DNA from: Polytrichum commune
Taxonomy: Eukaryota; Streptophyta; Polytrichopsida; Polytrichales; Polytrichaceae
Length of the DNA: 64,000 bases
Reading direction: 5' to 3'
Assembly (NCBI GenBank): GCA_950295325.1
Contig: OX485809.1
Location: 10,230,001 to 10,294,000, forward strand
Shown here: positions 1 to 12,876 of the stretch, one piece after another
Numbering within the stretch: the first letter of the stretch is position 1
Layout: each line of letters begins with the position of its first letter
Program-made: the position numbers and the translations under genes
The notes under the pieces: model-generated
The model's input: the letters and a program-made list of their open reading frames with translations, nothing else
Database searches by the model: none
What the model was told of the DNA's origin: nothing

Positions 1-318
1 GAGGTAGGGTCGGGCAGAAATAGGCAACTCATCAAGAAACTCAACAAACTCCTAGGCTTATGCACATAGGAACATTGTGCAAAAACAGAAGAACGTTGAT
101 TTCTAGTTGAGTGATGTTAATATATGATGTTTGTCGTGCCTTTGAAGCGTTTGAGGATTGGGTGGTTGTTGCACAGGCATCCCCCATGCTGGCCCTGGAG
201 GCACTCCCCATCGCGGTGGCCCAGCCATGGCAGGATACATTCCCGGGATGGCATACATGTGCTGCTGTGGATGTGGCGCCCATCCTGGCGGCCTCCAGTA
301 CCCGCCGCCTCCGTTCAT
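1..318 (-). CDS. Possible 5' exon(s) of a Pro/Gly-rich protein gene, cut by the left edge
   Basis: An ATG at 318 opens a frame of about 71 codons rich in Gly, Pro, Met and Trp (PPGWAPHPQQ, GPPRWGVPPGPAWGMP), a composition that does not look random. A second open stretch lies at about 1-51 in another frame (EFVEFLDELPISARPYL) behind an AG acceptor, so the gene may continue leftwards through an intron; I could not find a convincing donor joining the two. A CT-rich tract at 483-512 (GA repeats on the minus strand) and a TATA-like GTATAAGC near 475 lie upstream, as expected for a plant leader. I do not recognise the family. Opposite-strand frames over the same bases are Cys/His-rich and look like shadows. 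Confidence 0.3.
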
Positions 319-482
319 TGCTAACTTCTCACTCTACCTTCTACTCGTCACCTTCATTTCTACTCTCTGCACAACACCAAAATCCGCAAACACCATCTTA
401 TGCATCCCTCTTCTCTTGTGCCCACATCACATAACCACCTGCCCTTTCCCCCTTCAGCAACAATAGCACACCAGAGCTTATA

Positions 483-512
483 CTCTCCCTCTCTTTCTCT
501 CTCTCTCTCTCC
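483..512. repeat. CT/GA microsatellite
   Basis: An almost pure CT run. Its position just upstream of the minus-strand frame ending at 318 suits a GA-rich 5' leader, which is common in plant genes. Confidence 0.85.
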
Positions 513-1710
513 GCGAAACTGAGTTGTGGGCGCTCTTCGGTTATTGCAAGGACGTTTACGTGAACAGAGTCTTTGTTGGTGTCGCCATAGCCGTGGAGTT
601 TTGTTGCAAGTGGAGTTACGTGACCACAATCGGCCAGCGCCGACATGCCGTCGAGAGAAGAAGGAAGGCTCCGAAGGAGGTTTTAGGAGCGATGAATGAT
701 GCTGATGGCTTAGTTACTACCTCCCTATGTTTGTGTCACTCTAGGAGAAACAATAACCTTTTATTGATAGGCACACTAATTATTGTCTTTAGTGTCAATT
801 AACAATTTGAAGTTATGCAATGCTATAACTATTCATTGTCTATCTTGTTGTCACGCCAACAAAGGTCAAATTGGTTGATTGGACAATATTGAACGCTATC
901 ATCTTTACTTCGTTAAAAAATACATTAATATCACAAAAATAGAGCATTGTGTAACTCCAAGTAGCAAGTGACACTGAATACAATATTTAGTGTAGTTTGT
1001 TTGTCAATTCTACTTTTGGGAATAAATTCAAAAGTGAAACTTTTTAGGAGATGCAAGCGTTGAAGGGTGTAACGATACGTATATCCAAAACCAACATTGA
1101 ACCTAAAATTAATGTTATGTATCGAAATCATATGTTTGGAGGCTTCAATGTTAGGTTATGTGTCATGCATGCTTTTCTTGTGGGGTCCACCGATTTCCAA
1201 AAAAAAATGTTCGAGTTTGTGACTAATTTGCATATGTTAGGTTGGTCTTGACCTAAATATGGCTTTTAGTGTGCTTGGTTTGTAACCCTTACTGTATGAA
1301 GCGCTCAAGTAGTGGTTGTGGGCCATTCTTTCCTAATTCCTAACCCGTGTTTGTATATCCATAGGATGTTTAAAAAAGAAGAAAGAAAATAAAAAAGAAA
1401 TGCATGTAAATTCAAGTACCATAGGTTTCAAACCTTGGAATTTTTTGGTGTAATTATATGGATTGGAATTATCAAAATGGAATTCGCCTACTCATCATAC
1501 CACCTTGTAATGTGATTATGATATATACATATGAATGAGGTTTGTCCATTATTCAAGCACATCCCCAAATCAACCAAGCTTCATCTTTCACGTGGGAATC
1601 CAATTCACTCTTTCATACTTACACATTTAAAACAATATTTGATTCCCAACCATAGTTCAACCTCTAAAGAAACAACAATCATTTCATGAAAGAAGGTCCT
1701 CATGTGCAAA

Positions 1711-2995
1711 ACATATTACTATAAGGTGTTGTCTTGTTCAACGTTGAGTGTCGAAAGCTAATTTCCATGTCACATTGAACATGATCTTGATCCATGTGGA
1801 TACAATATGGGACAATTTTATTTTTGAAATTTATTTATTTTGTGTTGAACAAGACAACACCCTAAGGTTTATAAAATCCATGACTCAAAGAAAGGTCCAA
1901 TGTGGGAATCCTCGCGGTTTTGGGCCAAAGGTTACCCAACTCTCATGCAAGACCATGTCCCTTGGGCATTCTAGGCACATGGCAAAAGCTACTTGGCTTG
2001 CCATCCACCCAATTTGCAAGGGCATGTTTGTCACTTACAATTTGCATGCCAATTTGTGGCCCACATCCAAATCTTTTCTCTATTATGAGAGGTTATTTAT
2101 TGCCCACAAAACATAACTACACTAATTATTAAACATAGTATTCGTGAAAACATCATATTCACATATGACACTTTTTTTCTTTCAAGACTGACTCAATTTC
2201 TAGTCTTGTGTTTTGAAATAATTTTTGTATGGGCACCTATGGTACAAGTTCATAGAATAAAAAAGTCTATTTCTATCATAAATGTCATGTTTTGATTGCT
2301 ATGAAGAGTGATCAAAGTAACAATGAAGACCATTAACATTCACAATATTTAGGGTAGTTCTATTTTGCGGACTTTTATAACAATAAAATAATCTAGTGTC
2401 ATATGGTGTTTAATGTCATTGTGGTAACTTTTTCTAATGACACTTTCTATGAATAAGTTTATAAAAATTATCATCCCCACTTTACAAGTATGGTATGATC
2501 CTCTACATCCTAACATTTGTGTCATAAAAATATTGTCACGATGATTGAAAGTTGGATGAACTGTCACTTAGTAAGTAACAATAATTACAACATTGTAAAT
2601 CTATAATGTCCAAATTTTTCCTTAGATAGATGACATATAAAGGTAGCTATACATTTAGTGTTAGTGACTTAACATGGGCAGTTTACAATTAGTATTGAGC
2701 AAGACAAATGAAATTGGTGACACCAAATACAATATGTAGTGTACTTATTGTATTTCATCATTCCTATATAAGCTAGGAGCATCTCATGACATGTCTTGAA
2801 TCCTTTCCACCCCATGCTTTGTAATGGTAATCCATTCTCCAAAATGCACTTCTCCTTTTCAATGTATTGAAAGTCCACAAATATGAGAAAGATTGGCTAT
2901 CAATACACTCATTGCTTCAGGCCAATTTCCCACATGGTGTACAAAAACGTCAGGCCTACTAATGTTGAAATCAGACAACACCCTATAGTAATATT
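1711..2995. repeat. Inverted-repeat (TIR-like) pair with internal hairpin
   Basis: The 23 bases at 1711-1733 recur in inverted orientation at 2973-2995 with about two mismatches, so the 1.28-kb interval is bounded by terminal-inverted-repeat-like ends. Inside it, 1723-1742 pairs with 1844-1862 (about 18 matched bases, 100-base loop). No transposase frame is visible; this could be a non-autonomous DNA element or several overlapping ones. Confidence 0.5.
2651..2742 (+). repeat. Dispersed repeat copy, inverted relative to 6201-6292
   Basis: About 90 bases match the reverse complement of 6201-6292 with scattered substitutions (shared core AGTATTGAGCAAGACAAAT). The partner copy lies inside the last intron of the Treslin gene. 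This is a low-copy dispersed repeat, probably a MITE (miniature inverted-repeat element). Confidence 0.7.
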
Positions 2996-4609
2996 TCAAG
3001 TGTAGAAACAACTTTGTGGTCAAAACAAAGAGCTCTGGATCTTATGTTAGAAATTATATATCAAAGGAAAGAAATAGCATTTGTTATAAGGAGACCCATA
3101 TTAATTTGTTATAGTTGATGCTCCCTTATTGAGGTCATACAATTATCAGGGTTCATATGAAACTCTGACAGACCTTTCTGAGATTTGACATGAATCAATT
3201 AATCTCGCATCATCTGAGACATGACAAGAGTCTATTAATGTCACATCATGCAACATAGGTTGTCAGCAGGTTATATAGTATAACAAGAACAGCAACTACT
3301 AACATTTGAACTTTACCACAGCAAAGAACATTTGCATCAAGATGGTCGAGTGACTGGAAGTGGACCACCATATAATGGTTGTGGTAGTTTTAGTATGCCA
3401 GTATGCTACATGGAACAACCTCAAGAGTACTGGTTGAGGATTTTCAAGTTTTCTGATGCTGTAGAATCAAAGAAATTTGTTTTGATTCTATTGCAAATGA
3501 GATTAAACCCTGATTTTATCAAAAAATATTGTAAATGTGACGTGTTACAAGGAATGATCAAATCCACACAATTAATCATAGTCACAAATCCAATTATTCT
3601 GAATCTTGATTAAACTGCCAATCAAATATAGATGTAAGAGACTTGATAGATATCATAAGTGGCAGAGTGGTGATAATTGTCAAAAGACTACTGATGAAGA
3701 ATCCGCTCTGCTTATTGCTACTGACCTGAAAAGCTCAGATGTGATTCTCCAGGTCTTTTGATCCCTTCACAACACAGTCCAGAGCTTCAAGCCAACATCA
3801 TTGGATACTTCAAAAAGCCGGCTTACTTCCAGAGGACATGTGGTCGCCTTTCAGAATTCATCAGCTTGTATCCAAAAGGAGCTGAAACTTGGTATGATTT
3901 GGCAGGTACATGAAAATACTACACTGGTGAAGAATCCAATTATCTGGTCAAAACTAATGTCACGTGGACAAAGCCTGTTCAGTAATGCCAAAGGATGGTT
4001 TCTTGAACTACTTCATCAGCAGTAAGCAATGTATCCTGTTGAACAGCACATCAAAGAGTCAACCTTACAGGTTCAATAACAGGTGCAATTTAAGCTTGGT
4101 ATGAAATTGCAATACATCACTTCAAAATGCACAAATGTAGATAACAACTGCCTACATACAAGTAAGAACCTTTCAAGGTAAAACCGTTCATTGATAACCC
4201 ATGGTTCAATGGATTTGTTTCTCAAAGAAACACAAATACAGTAGACAAAATATTCATGAGTCTATGATAAGCCACCAACATAAACTATGTGTATGCTAGA
4301 CAGAAAAGATACTGGTCACTTACCATTTGGTCCAAACCAGTATGTGCTCCATGTGCAATGCTAGAAACAAAACTTTACAGATCTGGGGAGCTCCATCTGA
4401 TTGAAGCTAATGGGGGGACATAGATAAACTTCTGGGTCTCTTTTTGGACCCAGACTCCCCATTTTTCAGTGCATGTTGACCTGGAGAACCTGAAAGCAGT
4501 GATACAAAGCGTTAGAATCATAAATACTTGCTATTGAGCCTTAGTTAGTGAAACTCAAACAGGTTGCTCACTCTGCTGCATGACCAAATCCTTTCCTACC
4601 AATAGTGAT

Positions 4610-7600
4610 TCAATAAGTAGATATAACATAAAGGGCTGCAGGTTCACCTTCTAATACAGGCCTTCTCATTCTCCTCTTCAGCGCTAGTATGGAGTTCTCA
4701 TTTTTACCAGTGGTTTTCATGGTGGTTGGAACCACATTAACCCTATCAGTAAGACCCAACTTTTTCCGATTATGAGCTCTGGGAGTGCTCAACCTTGCCT
4801 CTGGTTTTAACCGTGGCTGTACACTTGCACAATGCTCTTGTAATAGAAGCTCTTCACTAATATCTTCTGTACATTCTCCTAATTGGTTTTGGCAGTTGTC
4901 AGCATCTGAGACAATCAACTGCTGATTGGTTTTTGTAATGACTTGTTCCAATTCAATGTGGTCCGTCTGGAAAGAGGGACTGGCATCTGGGTGAGTACTG
5001 CAAGGTACAGCTGGAAAAAGTGATTTCCTGTTCAACCTTCGAACTGGAACATGGTTTCTATTTGCACTTTGGGAAACTTTGACACTATCGGCAGAGAGTG
5101 GTCTCTGAACTCCCTCTGAGGCACACCGTTCTACTAAAGATGGCACTAAACAGATGTTGGTTGGGCTCATATGCCTTTTCAGCTGCTGCAGAATTCTCTT
5201 CTTACCAGATCTGTTCACACCGAGGACATTTTCTTCTTGACTTTCAGGTTCAGCAGGTGAATTTTCACATGAGAGGATGTTGTTGGGCATTGGCAATGTG
5301 GCCGGATCCAAACAGAATACTTTCAGGGATCTACTAATTCTTAGAGGGGAATCCTTGTGATTCCTGTGGGATCTTGTGCTGCTCCTCATCTCAGGTGAAG
5401 AGAGGACTTTCAGGTTTTCTAGTTCAGCACATCCATTGGGGCTTTGCTTTCTAATCCTTTCAGAGTCAGACCCTGGTGTTGCATTGAAAACTCTGACGCC
5501 CATTGTGCCTTCTTGTTCAGGAATCTGTGTTTTCTCTGGGGATGGGACCGGTGTTGCTTTGATGATTTCTGAATCTATTGGTGACATGCTGGGAAGGTAC
5601 TGTGAAAACCTGGGAGACATCCGCCTACTTATCTCTGGGCTTACACTTTGACTGATGTAGAAATCGTTTTCAGCGTGGTCTACCACTTGTGGCCTAGCCA
5701 GGACTAATTGTGGAGAGGGACACTGGCCATTGGAAGCAGGCGATGCATTTCTAGAAGCCAAAGCTGGAGACTTTGAATGATCCGGTGAGCAGTGTGGCAA
5801 GCTCACTTTCTTCGACTTGCTAGCTCGCACGGACTTTCGCCTGTTCCTTGTGTTTACTTTTGTCGTCATTATACCCATCACAGTGGCTTTGTCAATCTCA
5901 TGAACCGTATTCAAATTCAAGTCGACTTGTGTAGCAACAGCATCAGAATTACACCCTCCAATAATTCCAGACCTTGGCAAACACTGTGTATTATCCTCCA
6001 CCACAACATCTTTACAAATGCCACCACAAATGAGTAATCAGTACTTGGAAGCAAAAAATCTTTGTCCAAATGTAATGGAGTGATATTACCATTACTGGTC
6101 AGTATGACTAAATGAGCATGACCACAAAGCTGCAGAGACAAACATCCCTTCGAGAAATATATTCATCTCTTCAAGTGGGCTTGTCAGTTGTTTGAAAACC
6201 ACACTAAATATTGTCTTTAATGTGACCAAATTTATTTGTCTTGCTCAATACTAAGTGTAAACTGTCCATGTAGTGTCACTAACACTAAATGTCAACCTAA
6301 CATTATTTGTCATTCCTTGTGAAAAATTGTGGGATTCACCAAGTTGCAATTACAATTACTTACTAAGTGATTTTTCATCCAGATTTCAATCACCCATAGT
6401 AATATTTCATTACAGAAATGATAGGAGGCAGAACATACCAAACTTTGTTCAGCAGTGGATGAACTAAAAAGTAAGTTGGGATAACAGTACATTATTTTGT
6501 CTAATTAGTGTGGGCTACCATTCAGAGTTATGTGTTGCTATAACTTTTTATCAAATTTTTCCAACTAAGTTATGTCATATTCTTCGGTGTGGACACTGAC
6601 TACTTATGTTATTTGGGTAAAATTTGACACTCTCAGCAAAACGTATAACTCCAAATGGTAACCCACACTAATTAGACAAAATAATGTACTTGTAACCTTA
6701 TTCATAAGAAGTGCCATTAGAAAAGTTGCCAGTGACATAAAATACCATGACAGAAAATAAAATATTTAGTGTAGAGAAACGGCATTTAGACATGTAAACA
6801 GGAACCATCTTTCTGTCTGAATGAGCTGCAGAACAAGTAGGACACTGACACACGCATTTAGAAGACGTACCATGGTTTGAAAAGCCAGTGGCTTCAAAAC
6901 GTCCTAGATCTTCAGGGACACCAAGTGCTAGAGGCTCCTCCCTTCCTCGGGTAGAGAGTGAAACGAAATTGGTGGTATCCGCAGCACCAGCATCATCTGT
7001 GAAGGTATGAAGCTCCTCTTCTTCAAGAAAAGAACCAGGTCCAAAAGATCGATATTCTCGTTCAGTCTTTTGCAACTCCCGCTTGGCCTTCATCACTTCT
7101 AGAGCTATCCGTGGCAAGCCTCTCCCTGGGGGTTTCTTATGATTGCCAAGTAGCAAGCGTCGTTTTCTTGCCGTCGGTTGATGCTGCCTCGCAACTCGTG
7201 AGGGTGTCCCAAAACCAAACCCAACCCCAGGGACTTTGAGAGGTGATTCAACCTCGCCGTTCTCCTGTGGAACCACTGGTGTTTCGCTAAAAAGCTCACG
7301 GCGATTAACCATAGGCGTTTCCATTACAACACTGTGCTCCCTCGGCTGAAGCTTTGCTAATGTTGAGCTGCTAACCTGGGGCAGTTTCTGTGCCTGGTTA
7401 ATATTAAGTTTGACCTTCTTAACTCTGTGATGCGAGTCTAAAGTGCCGAAGTGAGTGAGTTTGCTAGCGAGCTTCCTCTTCTCACTTGCCCGGGTAAACT
7501 CGTTCTCCAGAAGAGGCATTTTGGTCCTCTTCTTACCTGTAGCAGACATCGTTGCAACGTTAGGTGAATGTGCTAGTTCGGAAATGGTCTATATTGCCCG

Positions 7601-10600
7601 TTTCTGCTAGAGTGTAGCATTACATGCAAAGTTCCAAGACGGCAATACGGCCTCTATTGACATAGTCTCCCAAGCAGTAATGTGGAACATTCTGTTGAGG
7701 CTCTGTGACGGTGCAAACAATCAATGATTTATGTGATCGTCAAAATTATTATTTGATGAGTCCAGGTGCTGCCTGTCCATCCTGATTCACACCTCTCTGC
7801 GTTTTAAAGAAGAAATGCCAGGTCTTTTTCTTTGCGCATGCTCTTCAAGAGCGATGGGACACAAAATTGTCACTGACCTTTAGTTCGAGATGATTTTTGA
7901 TCCCTTGATGACTTAGAGGTTTTGATCGTTGAATCAGCTTCATCTGGAATTGTGACCACCTGAGCCGGCTTTTCTACCACTTCATCTTTCAGTGCTTCAT
8001 TCAAGTTGAGAGCAGCCTCCTGCAGGATATCAGTTTTAATGACCCACGATTATTTTACAAGACATCTTATCAATATATCTCACAACATCATGCAGACCGT
8101 TATAAGACGTTGCAACAATAATGCTGAAATTGAGTGAAGTCTTTTTCCTTCGCCAGTGGTGCTTCTGAAACCTGAAATATACGTATACCTGAAAGACACC
8201 CTCAAGAAGAATAAAGAACTGACCATATTCTCTATCACATTCGTCTCCAGGGTAGGATGTGAGTCAGGAATCGGCTCAGCATATCCATTGAACTCCATGC
8301 TGTCAAATATGGCGGATACAGTAATGGGAAGACGATCCTTGTACCTAATTTCACATTTACAGAAACAAACCTGTCAGCCAGTTTTGAATCTCTCAAGGAG
8401 AGGTATGAAGACTAATTGAAGACCAGACCAATTCCTTCCCAGATCGAATAATGTTCAAGTTCTGAAATTGTGGACAATACTCGCAAGCATTGCAAGAAAA
8501 TCAACAACCAACAACAGATTATGTTCTTTTCCAACATGTATGCACTTACTTAACAAATCTCCATAACACAAGATTTGGGCCAAATTATCACTTATAAAAC
8601 ACAAGTGTGCACCATTACCTATTTTGGATGACTCTGATGCTGTAATCATGGAGGCTTTCCCCACCAAACACACCACCTCCTAAAAGGAACAGGATGTCAT
8701 CTAGAAGCTTGCAAATCTCTTTCACCAATATAGTCTTCTGCTTCTCAAGAGGTCCACAGTTATCACGTCCAAGCAACTCCATGCGAAATAGAATCTGAAG
8801 CTCATATCTGCTAGGTGTTAAAGAAACAAATCACAAGGAACCCAGGATACTGGACTTCCAGTACATTTGGAGCCAGAGTAGAAGGCCTTGGTGAGACAAT
8901 GGAAATGGAGCCCGGAGACAGACAATGAGATAACTTCATTTAGAAGATTGTAAATGACTGCCTAAATTTAGAAGATTGTAAATGACAAAGAGATGCTCAT
9001 AGGAAAAGAATAATTAAGACAAATAAATAAGAGATGATCATAGGAAAAGAATAAATTAAGACAACATGCTGAAAGGCATAGTAGAAATGTTATCAATACA
9101 TAAGGTCCCATGAAAGGATACATCCTCAATTTTTCTTCAGCAGTGTGTACAACTTTTGAAATCATGCCAGGTGATGGCAAAGAGGTAGGCTGACAATCCT
9201 TGTACTGTTTGGCAAGTTTTTTTGGCTTCACCAGCAGCTTCTTCACTAGCTCATTCGCGACCTCCTCCTCTAGACGCTCATCAGTCCAACTGATGTCATT
9301 GCAGCTCTTCATCTCAGAGTTATTGAGAGTAACCACACGGTCAACTTCCATAGCCACATGCTCACTTTCATCAACAAAACATAATCTTGCCCCTGAGTCA
9401 AGACGAATGGTCTCACATTCCACGATATCAAATGCCATCTCCGAATTCAGGACATCCTGAGGAGCAGCTAGTCCAATTTTGTCATTGACATCCAAACATC
9501 GTTCTGCTTCAAATGTCTCGCCATCCACATAGGACTCACATACCTCTTCACGGAGGCATATAAGATCATGTTTGCTATTGTGAGCCAAAAGACCACAGTT
9601 CATGTCGGCAATTATTGGAAGTTCAGTTGACACAGGTGCAACCTTCTTTGCAAGATCCCTCATTGTTAGAACCCGCTGGGCCATTTGTGCATTACACACT
9701 AAGCTTTTCACAAATGGCTGTACTTCTCCATATTCAGCCTTTACACAGTCTTGTACCATCTGATCAATTGACGAGAGGAAAGCCTCTGCCTGTTCCTCTG
9801 TGTACACGTCCAAATGTGTAGGTTTCTCCTTGCCTTCAATTGGTATGATAGGGCTGTCAGATGGTCTTGCACTCTCAGCATGACTAACAGGGGGCCATTT
9901 TTCATCAACTTTTGGAGCTTCTCCCTCAGGTTCTGCACATTCTGATTTGCAAAGAACCTGAGTAAAACACGCAATTATAATTTCAAAGAAAGCTGCTATG
10001 ACATCAACCTTAAACTGTTATTAATGCTCTGGCATCACATTTTAGGGATCACAAATACCACGAATACATAAACAACAGTCTAAATTTGTACAAGCGCAAG
10101 GAAACTGGGTAACTAATCTTGCACTGTCTAGATTCACTTCAGAAGCAAGAAGAACATGTGAGTGAGAATCACTAGAAATGACCTTAGATCATTCTTATCA
10201 CATATACTGCACAATCTCAGGTGCACTCTTGGAACCCCTGTATGATCTAATCTCTTAGGTATCTGATTTAGCAGCTGATGAGACCATCTCCACCAGTGTA
10301 ACATACCTGCTGTTTCTTGTTGGACTGGTAGGACTTGTTGTATTTGTTGCACCAGTTGTGCTGCTTGCTCTTTGTCCTTCAACAGATGATCAAGCCAGTA
10401 TCTTATCGTAGCTAAGTTCTTAGATGGCCTTTTTCCCAGTCCAGGGCGAAGGTACTTATTCTCAATCTGGTTTTTCCCAGTACCTACTGTTTGTCTCTGG
10501 AGTATAAACCTCCAATGATTTATCCAATTATAGGCCTGTACTTTGCTGCCGGCATTTTCTTTAGTGTCTATGGACTCTCTATCGCCAGCTGCTTTCTCCC

Positions 10601-12876
10601 GCTTCGCAGGAGGGCCATCGTTACGTGCCATAGCTGATGCAGAGCGTTTCCTAAGAGTTCCCTCATTTTTAACCACTGAACATTTATCACCAACCAAATG
10701 CTTCTGTGGAGCGTTGGTGACTCCCTCCTCAATAGTTGTCATTGTAGTGCATGGAATAGGTGCTATTAACACTTTGCCTTGCACAACACTACTCTCATGG
10801 TTACCAGAGCCCCAAATCTTTGATGGCTCCTTTTGCAGCAAAGCAGCATACTGTACAGTAATGGGTTCAAGAAGAGCTGGACTACAAATGCCATCTTCAT
10901 ATAGATCAACCTCAGCAACACTTTGCCTCCGTGCAATTGCAATGAGTAGTACCTGCCATGCACGCTGCCCAGGAGCAAATGTCATAGGCTCTTGCTGCAG
11001 CTGCCGTAGTATCTCATCACCATACGAGTTACTTGCGACCTCATCTTCATGGTTCCTACCATCCTGCAGAGAGGACGCATCCTTCTCTGCTTGCCCACCT
11101 TCTAAATGGTGGTACAGAACATAGCGAACTGATCCTTTGAAGTCAACTTTTTGCTTGAGTTGAAGAGACTTTACAACAATCTTCACCTTGGCAGCATGTC
11201 CAACTGGTGAATTCTCTGAGAAATACTCCCTCATCCTTTTAGATGAGGCCCCTCTTTGCAACAAATCAGAGATGTTTTCCTTCATTGACCTACTGTCAAC
11301 AACATTCGAACCAACACGAACTGCAACCAATTTGCACACCTCCTGTTTAAGTTGCACGGCATCTCTGCCCTGGACGTGAATTTGAAGTTTCGCTTTAATC
11401 TGACCATTGTTGGGCTGCAATAAGGGAGCAGGATAGGCAATGGATGACCAAAGCATCGACAGTGGAATACAGTCTGAGGCAATTGCAAGAGTTTCCATAG
11501 CCATGTAACCCCACTGAGAACCTGCAAAGACTGAACACATGACATGTTGTTGGAGTCTCCACTGTTCTTCATCAGGAACAGTGGGCCTCTGGCACTTCCC
11601 ATGCGAGGATGGAGTCAAACTGGCCACATTGATCCAGGAGGCGTGGATATTGTGAGACCGAAATGGCTCCTTAAGTGTGCCCAATTTCGACGAGAAGCAT
11701 TTGAGGAGGCCAGTGTTTGAGACCGGCACTGGAGTAGACGAACCGACAAAGCTCGCAAAATGCTTCTCATCAGATGGTATATGGGAAAACAAGATAACAA
11801 CACTCTGCTGGATTTTGAGAGAGTCTGGACACACGCTTCTCATCTGCCTGACCTGGTCCTCATCTGAAGAGGATCCATCACTTAAGAAAAGTGGATCCCA
11901 AGTATACTCCGAGAGAAGCTCTTGGAGAGCTCGGATGACAAACTCCAATTTCCCTTCTCCATGTTGACAACCACCACCTCCTCTTATGTTGCTCTCATCT
12001 GCAACACTCCGAAGGTTTTGCTGAAAAGTGCCAAGATTCTCCTCTGAGGTGTTGAACCGGACAAGAGGGAGATTCTTCCCCAACAGTGCTTGCATCCTGG
12101 ACCTGGATGCTAGGGGCGACAAAGACGAATCGAAAAACTTATATGCCCACATAGTACCTCTCTTACAGCCTGTGCTGTGCTCATTGCAGGCTGCTAGCAT
12201 CCTCTCAACACAGCTGTGAATTAGCGTAGCATACGACAGCGCTGCCTTCGGATTACCCTGCACCACAACACTCAAATTTGTGAACTCCCCCACATGAAAC
12301 ATGGCATGCCAACATAAGAACAAGAAGGAAATGACAATTTTACTGTTCCAGGTAATTGCATTGTATAACAATGAGACGAAGAGTAATGACAATCCTGGGA
12401 GCCAAACTTGTTCGTTGTGGATTTTCAATCATCAACCTCTCCATATGACCTGAGGGAAGGGTCTATCATGGGATCTTTGTGAACTCTCCCAGATAAGACA
12501 TGCCATACTAACATAGAGACAAGAAGGAGAAACGACAATTTTCACTGTCCCACATCATTGCCTTTAGAAACAATGAGACCAAGAGCAATAACAATCCTCG
12601 GGAGCCGGAAATGCTCGTTGAGGGCTTTCAATTATCAACCTCTCCATGTGACCTAAGAAGAGGGCCTACCATGGGAATATAATTGCATTCTACGGACGGA
12701 GGACAGAAGAAGAATACTCTTTAGAAACCAAGGAGGTGCAACAAGGAGATCCTGCAAAGCTATAGAACCATAAGACAGTAAATGGCACACACCTGCAGAG
12801 CGAACACTCTAACATCCACCAAAATTACAAGACGCTCCAGCCTTCCCCGTCCCAGAGCAAGTATTCCAGTCTTCAT
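4610..12876 (-). CDS. TICRR: Treslin/TICRR-like (Sld3-family) DNA replication initiation factor
   Basis: Coding exons, in order: 12793-12876, 10307-12257, 9122-9941, 8619-8810, 8224-8344, 7878-8019, 6871-7536, 4610-6009. All junctions are GT-AG and keep phase, giving 5,376 nt (1,791 aa); vertebrate Treslin is of similar size. An in-frame stop lies upstream of the ATG and no other ATG intervenes. Residues 1-500 form the Treslin N-terminal (vWA-like) region. The Sld3/Treslin (STD) domain is at about 950-1055, seen as YELQILFRMELLG, VKEICKLLDDI and RYKDRLPITVSAIFDSMEF. A basic stretch (RASEKRKLASKLTHFG) follows, then S/T-P sites at about 1176, 1189, 1201 (SPLK) and 1214 (TPSR), and a Ser/Pro-rich, probably disordered tail. 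In the family, CDK-phosphorylated Treslin/Sld3 links TopBP1/Dpb11 to CDC45 loading at origins in the nucleus. Family assignment rests mainly on the STD domain. Confidence 0.85.
6201..6292 (-). repeat. Dispersed repeat copy in intron, inverted relative to 2651-2742
   Basis: Reverse complement of 2651-2742 with scattered substitutions. Intronic location. Confidence 0.7.
6487..6694. mobile_element. MITE-like foldback element (about 208 bp)
   Basis: The first bases (AGTACATTATTTTGTCTAAT, continuing to about 6535) reappear inverted at the right end (about 6650-6694) with few mismatches, giving TIRs of about 45 bp around a short AT-rich core. No coding capacity. I cannot define a target-site duplication with confidence. 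Confidence 0.75.
12277..12675. repeat. Tandem duplication of about 199 bp in intron 1 of the Treslin gene
   Basis: Two adjacent copies start at 12277 and 12476 with TTTGTGAACTC and end near GGG-CTA-CATGGG. They share long blocks (AACCTCTCCAT, GACAATTTT, AACAATGAGAC) with moderate divergence. The left copy starts some 20 bases from the exon 2 acceptor, so the duplication supplies part of the intron end. Confidence 0.8.

Larger units (their letters stand above)
640..4600. other. Intergenic, no supported gene
   Basis: AT-rich sequence with only short, unconvincing frames. It holds several copies or pieces of foldback sequences (listed separately) that share the core ACACTAAATATTG or its complement, for example near 770-790, 960-1010 and 2651-2742. 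The part right of about 4,380 may include 3' UTR of the Treslin gene. Confidence 0.6.
6010..6870 (-). other. Last intron of the Treslin gene, carrying two repeat insertions
   Basis: This 861-base intron begins GTACGT and ends AAAG. It contains the dispersed repeat 6201-6292 and the foldback element 6487-6694. The 3' splice site (TGTAAAG) is weak but is the one that keeps phase. A Cys-rich open stretch follows directly after the donor (about 6780-6869: CVCQCPTC), so intron retention or an extra exon remains possible. Confidence 0.6.

Noticed and set aside
10543-11124. 193-codon plus-strand frame
   Set aside because: Antisense shadow of Treslin exon 2; no domain and no codon pattern of its own.
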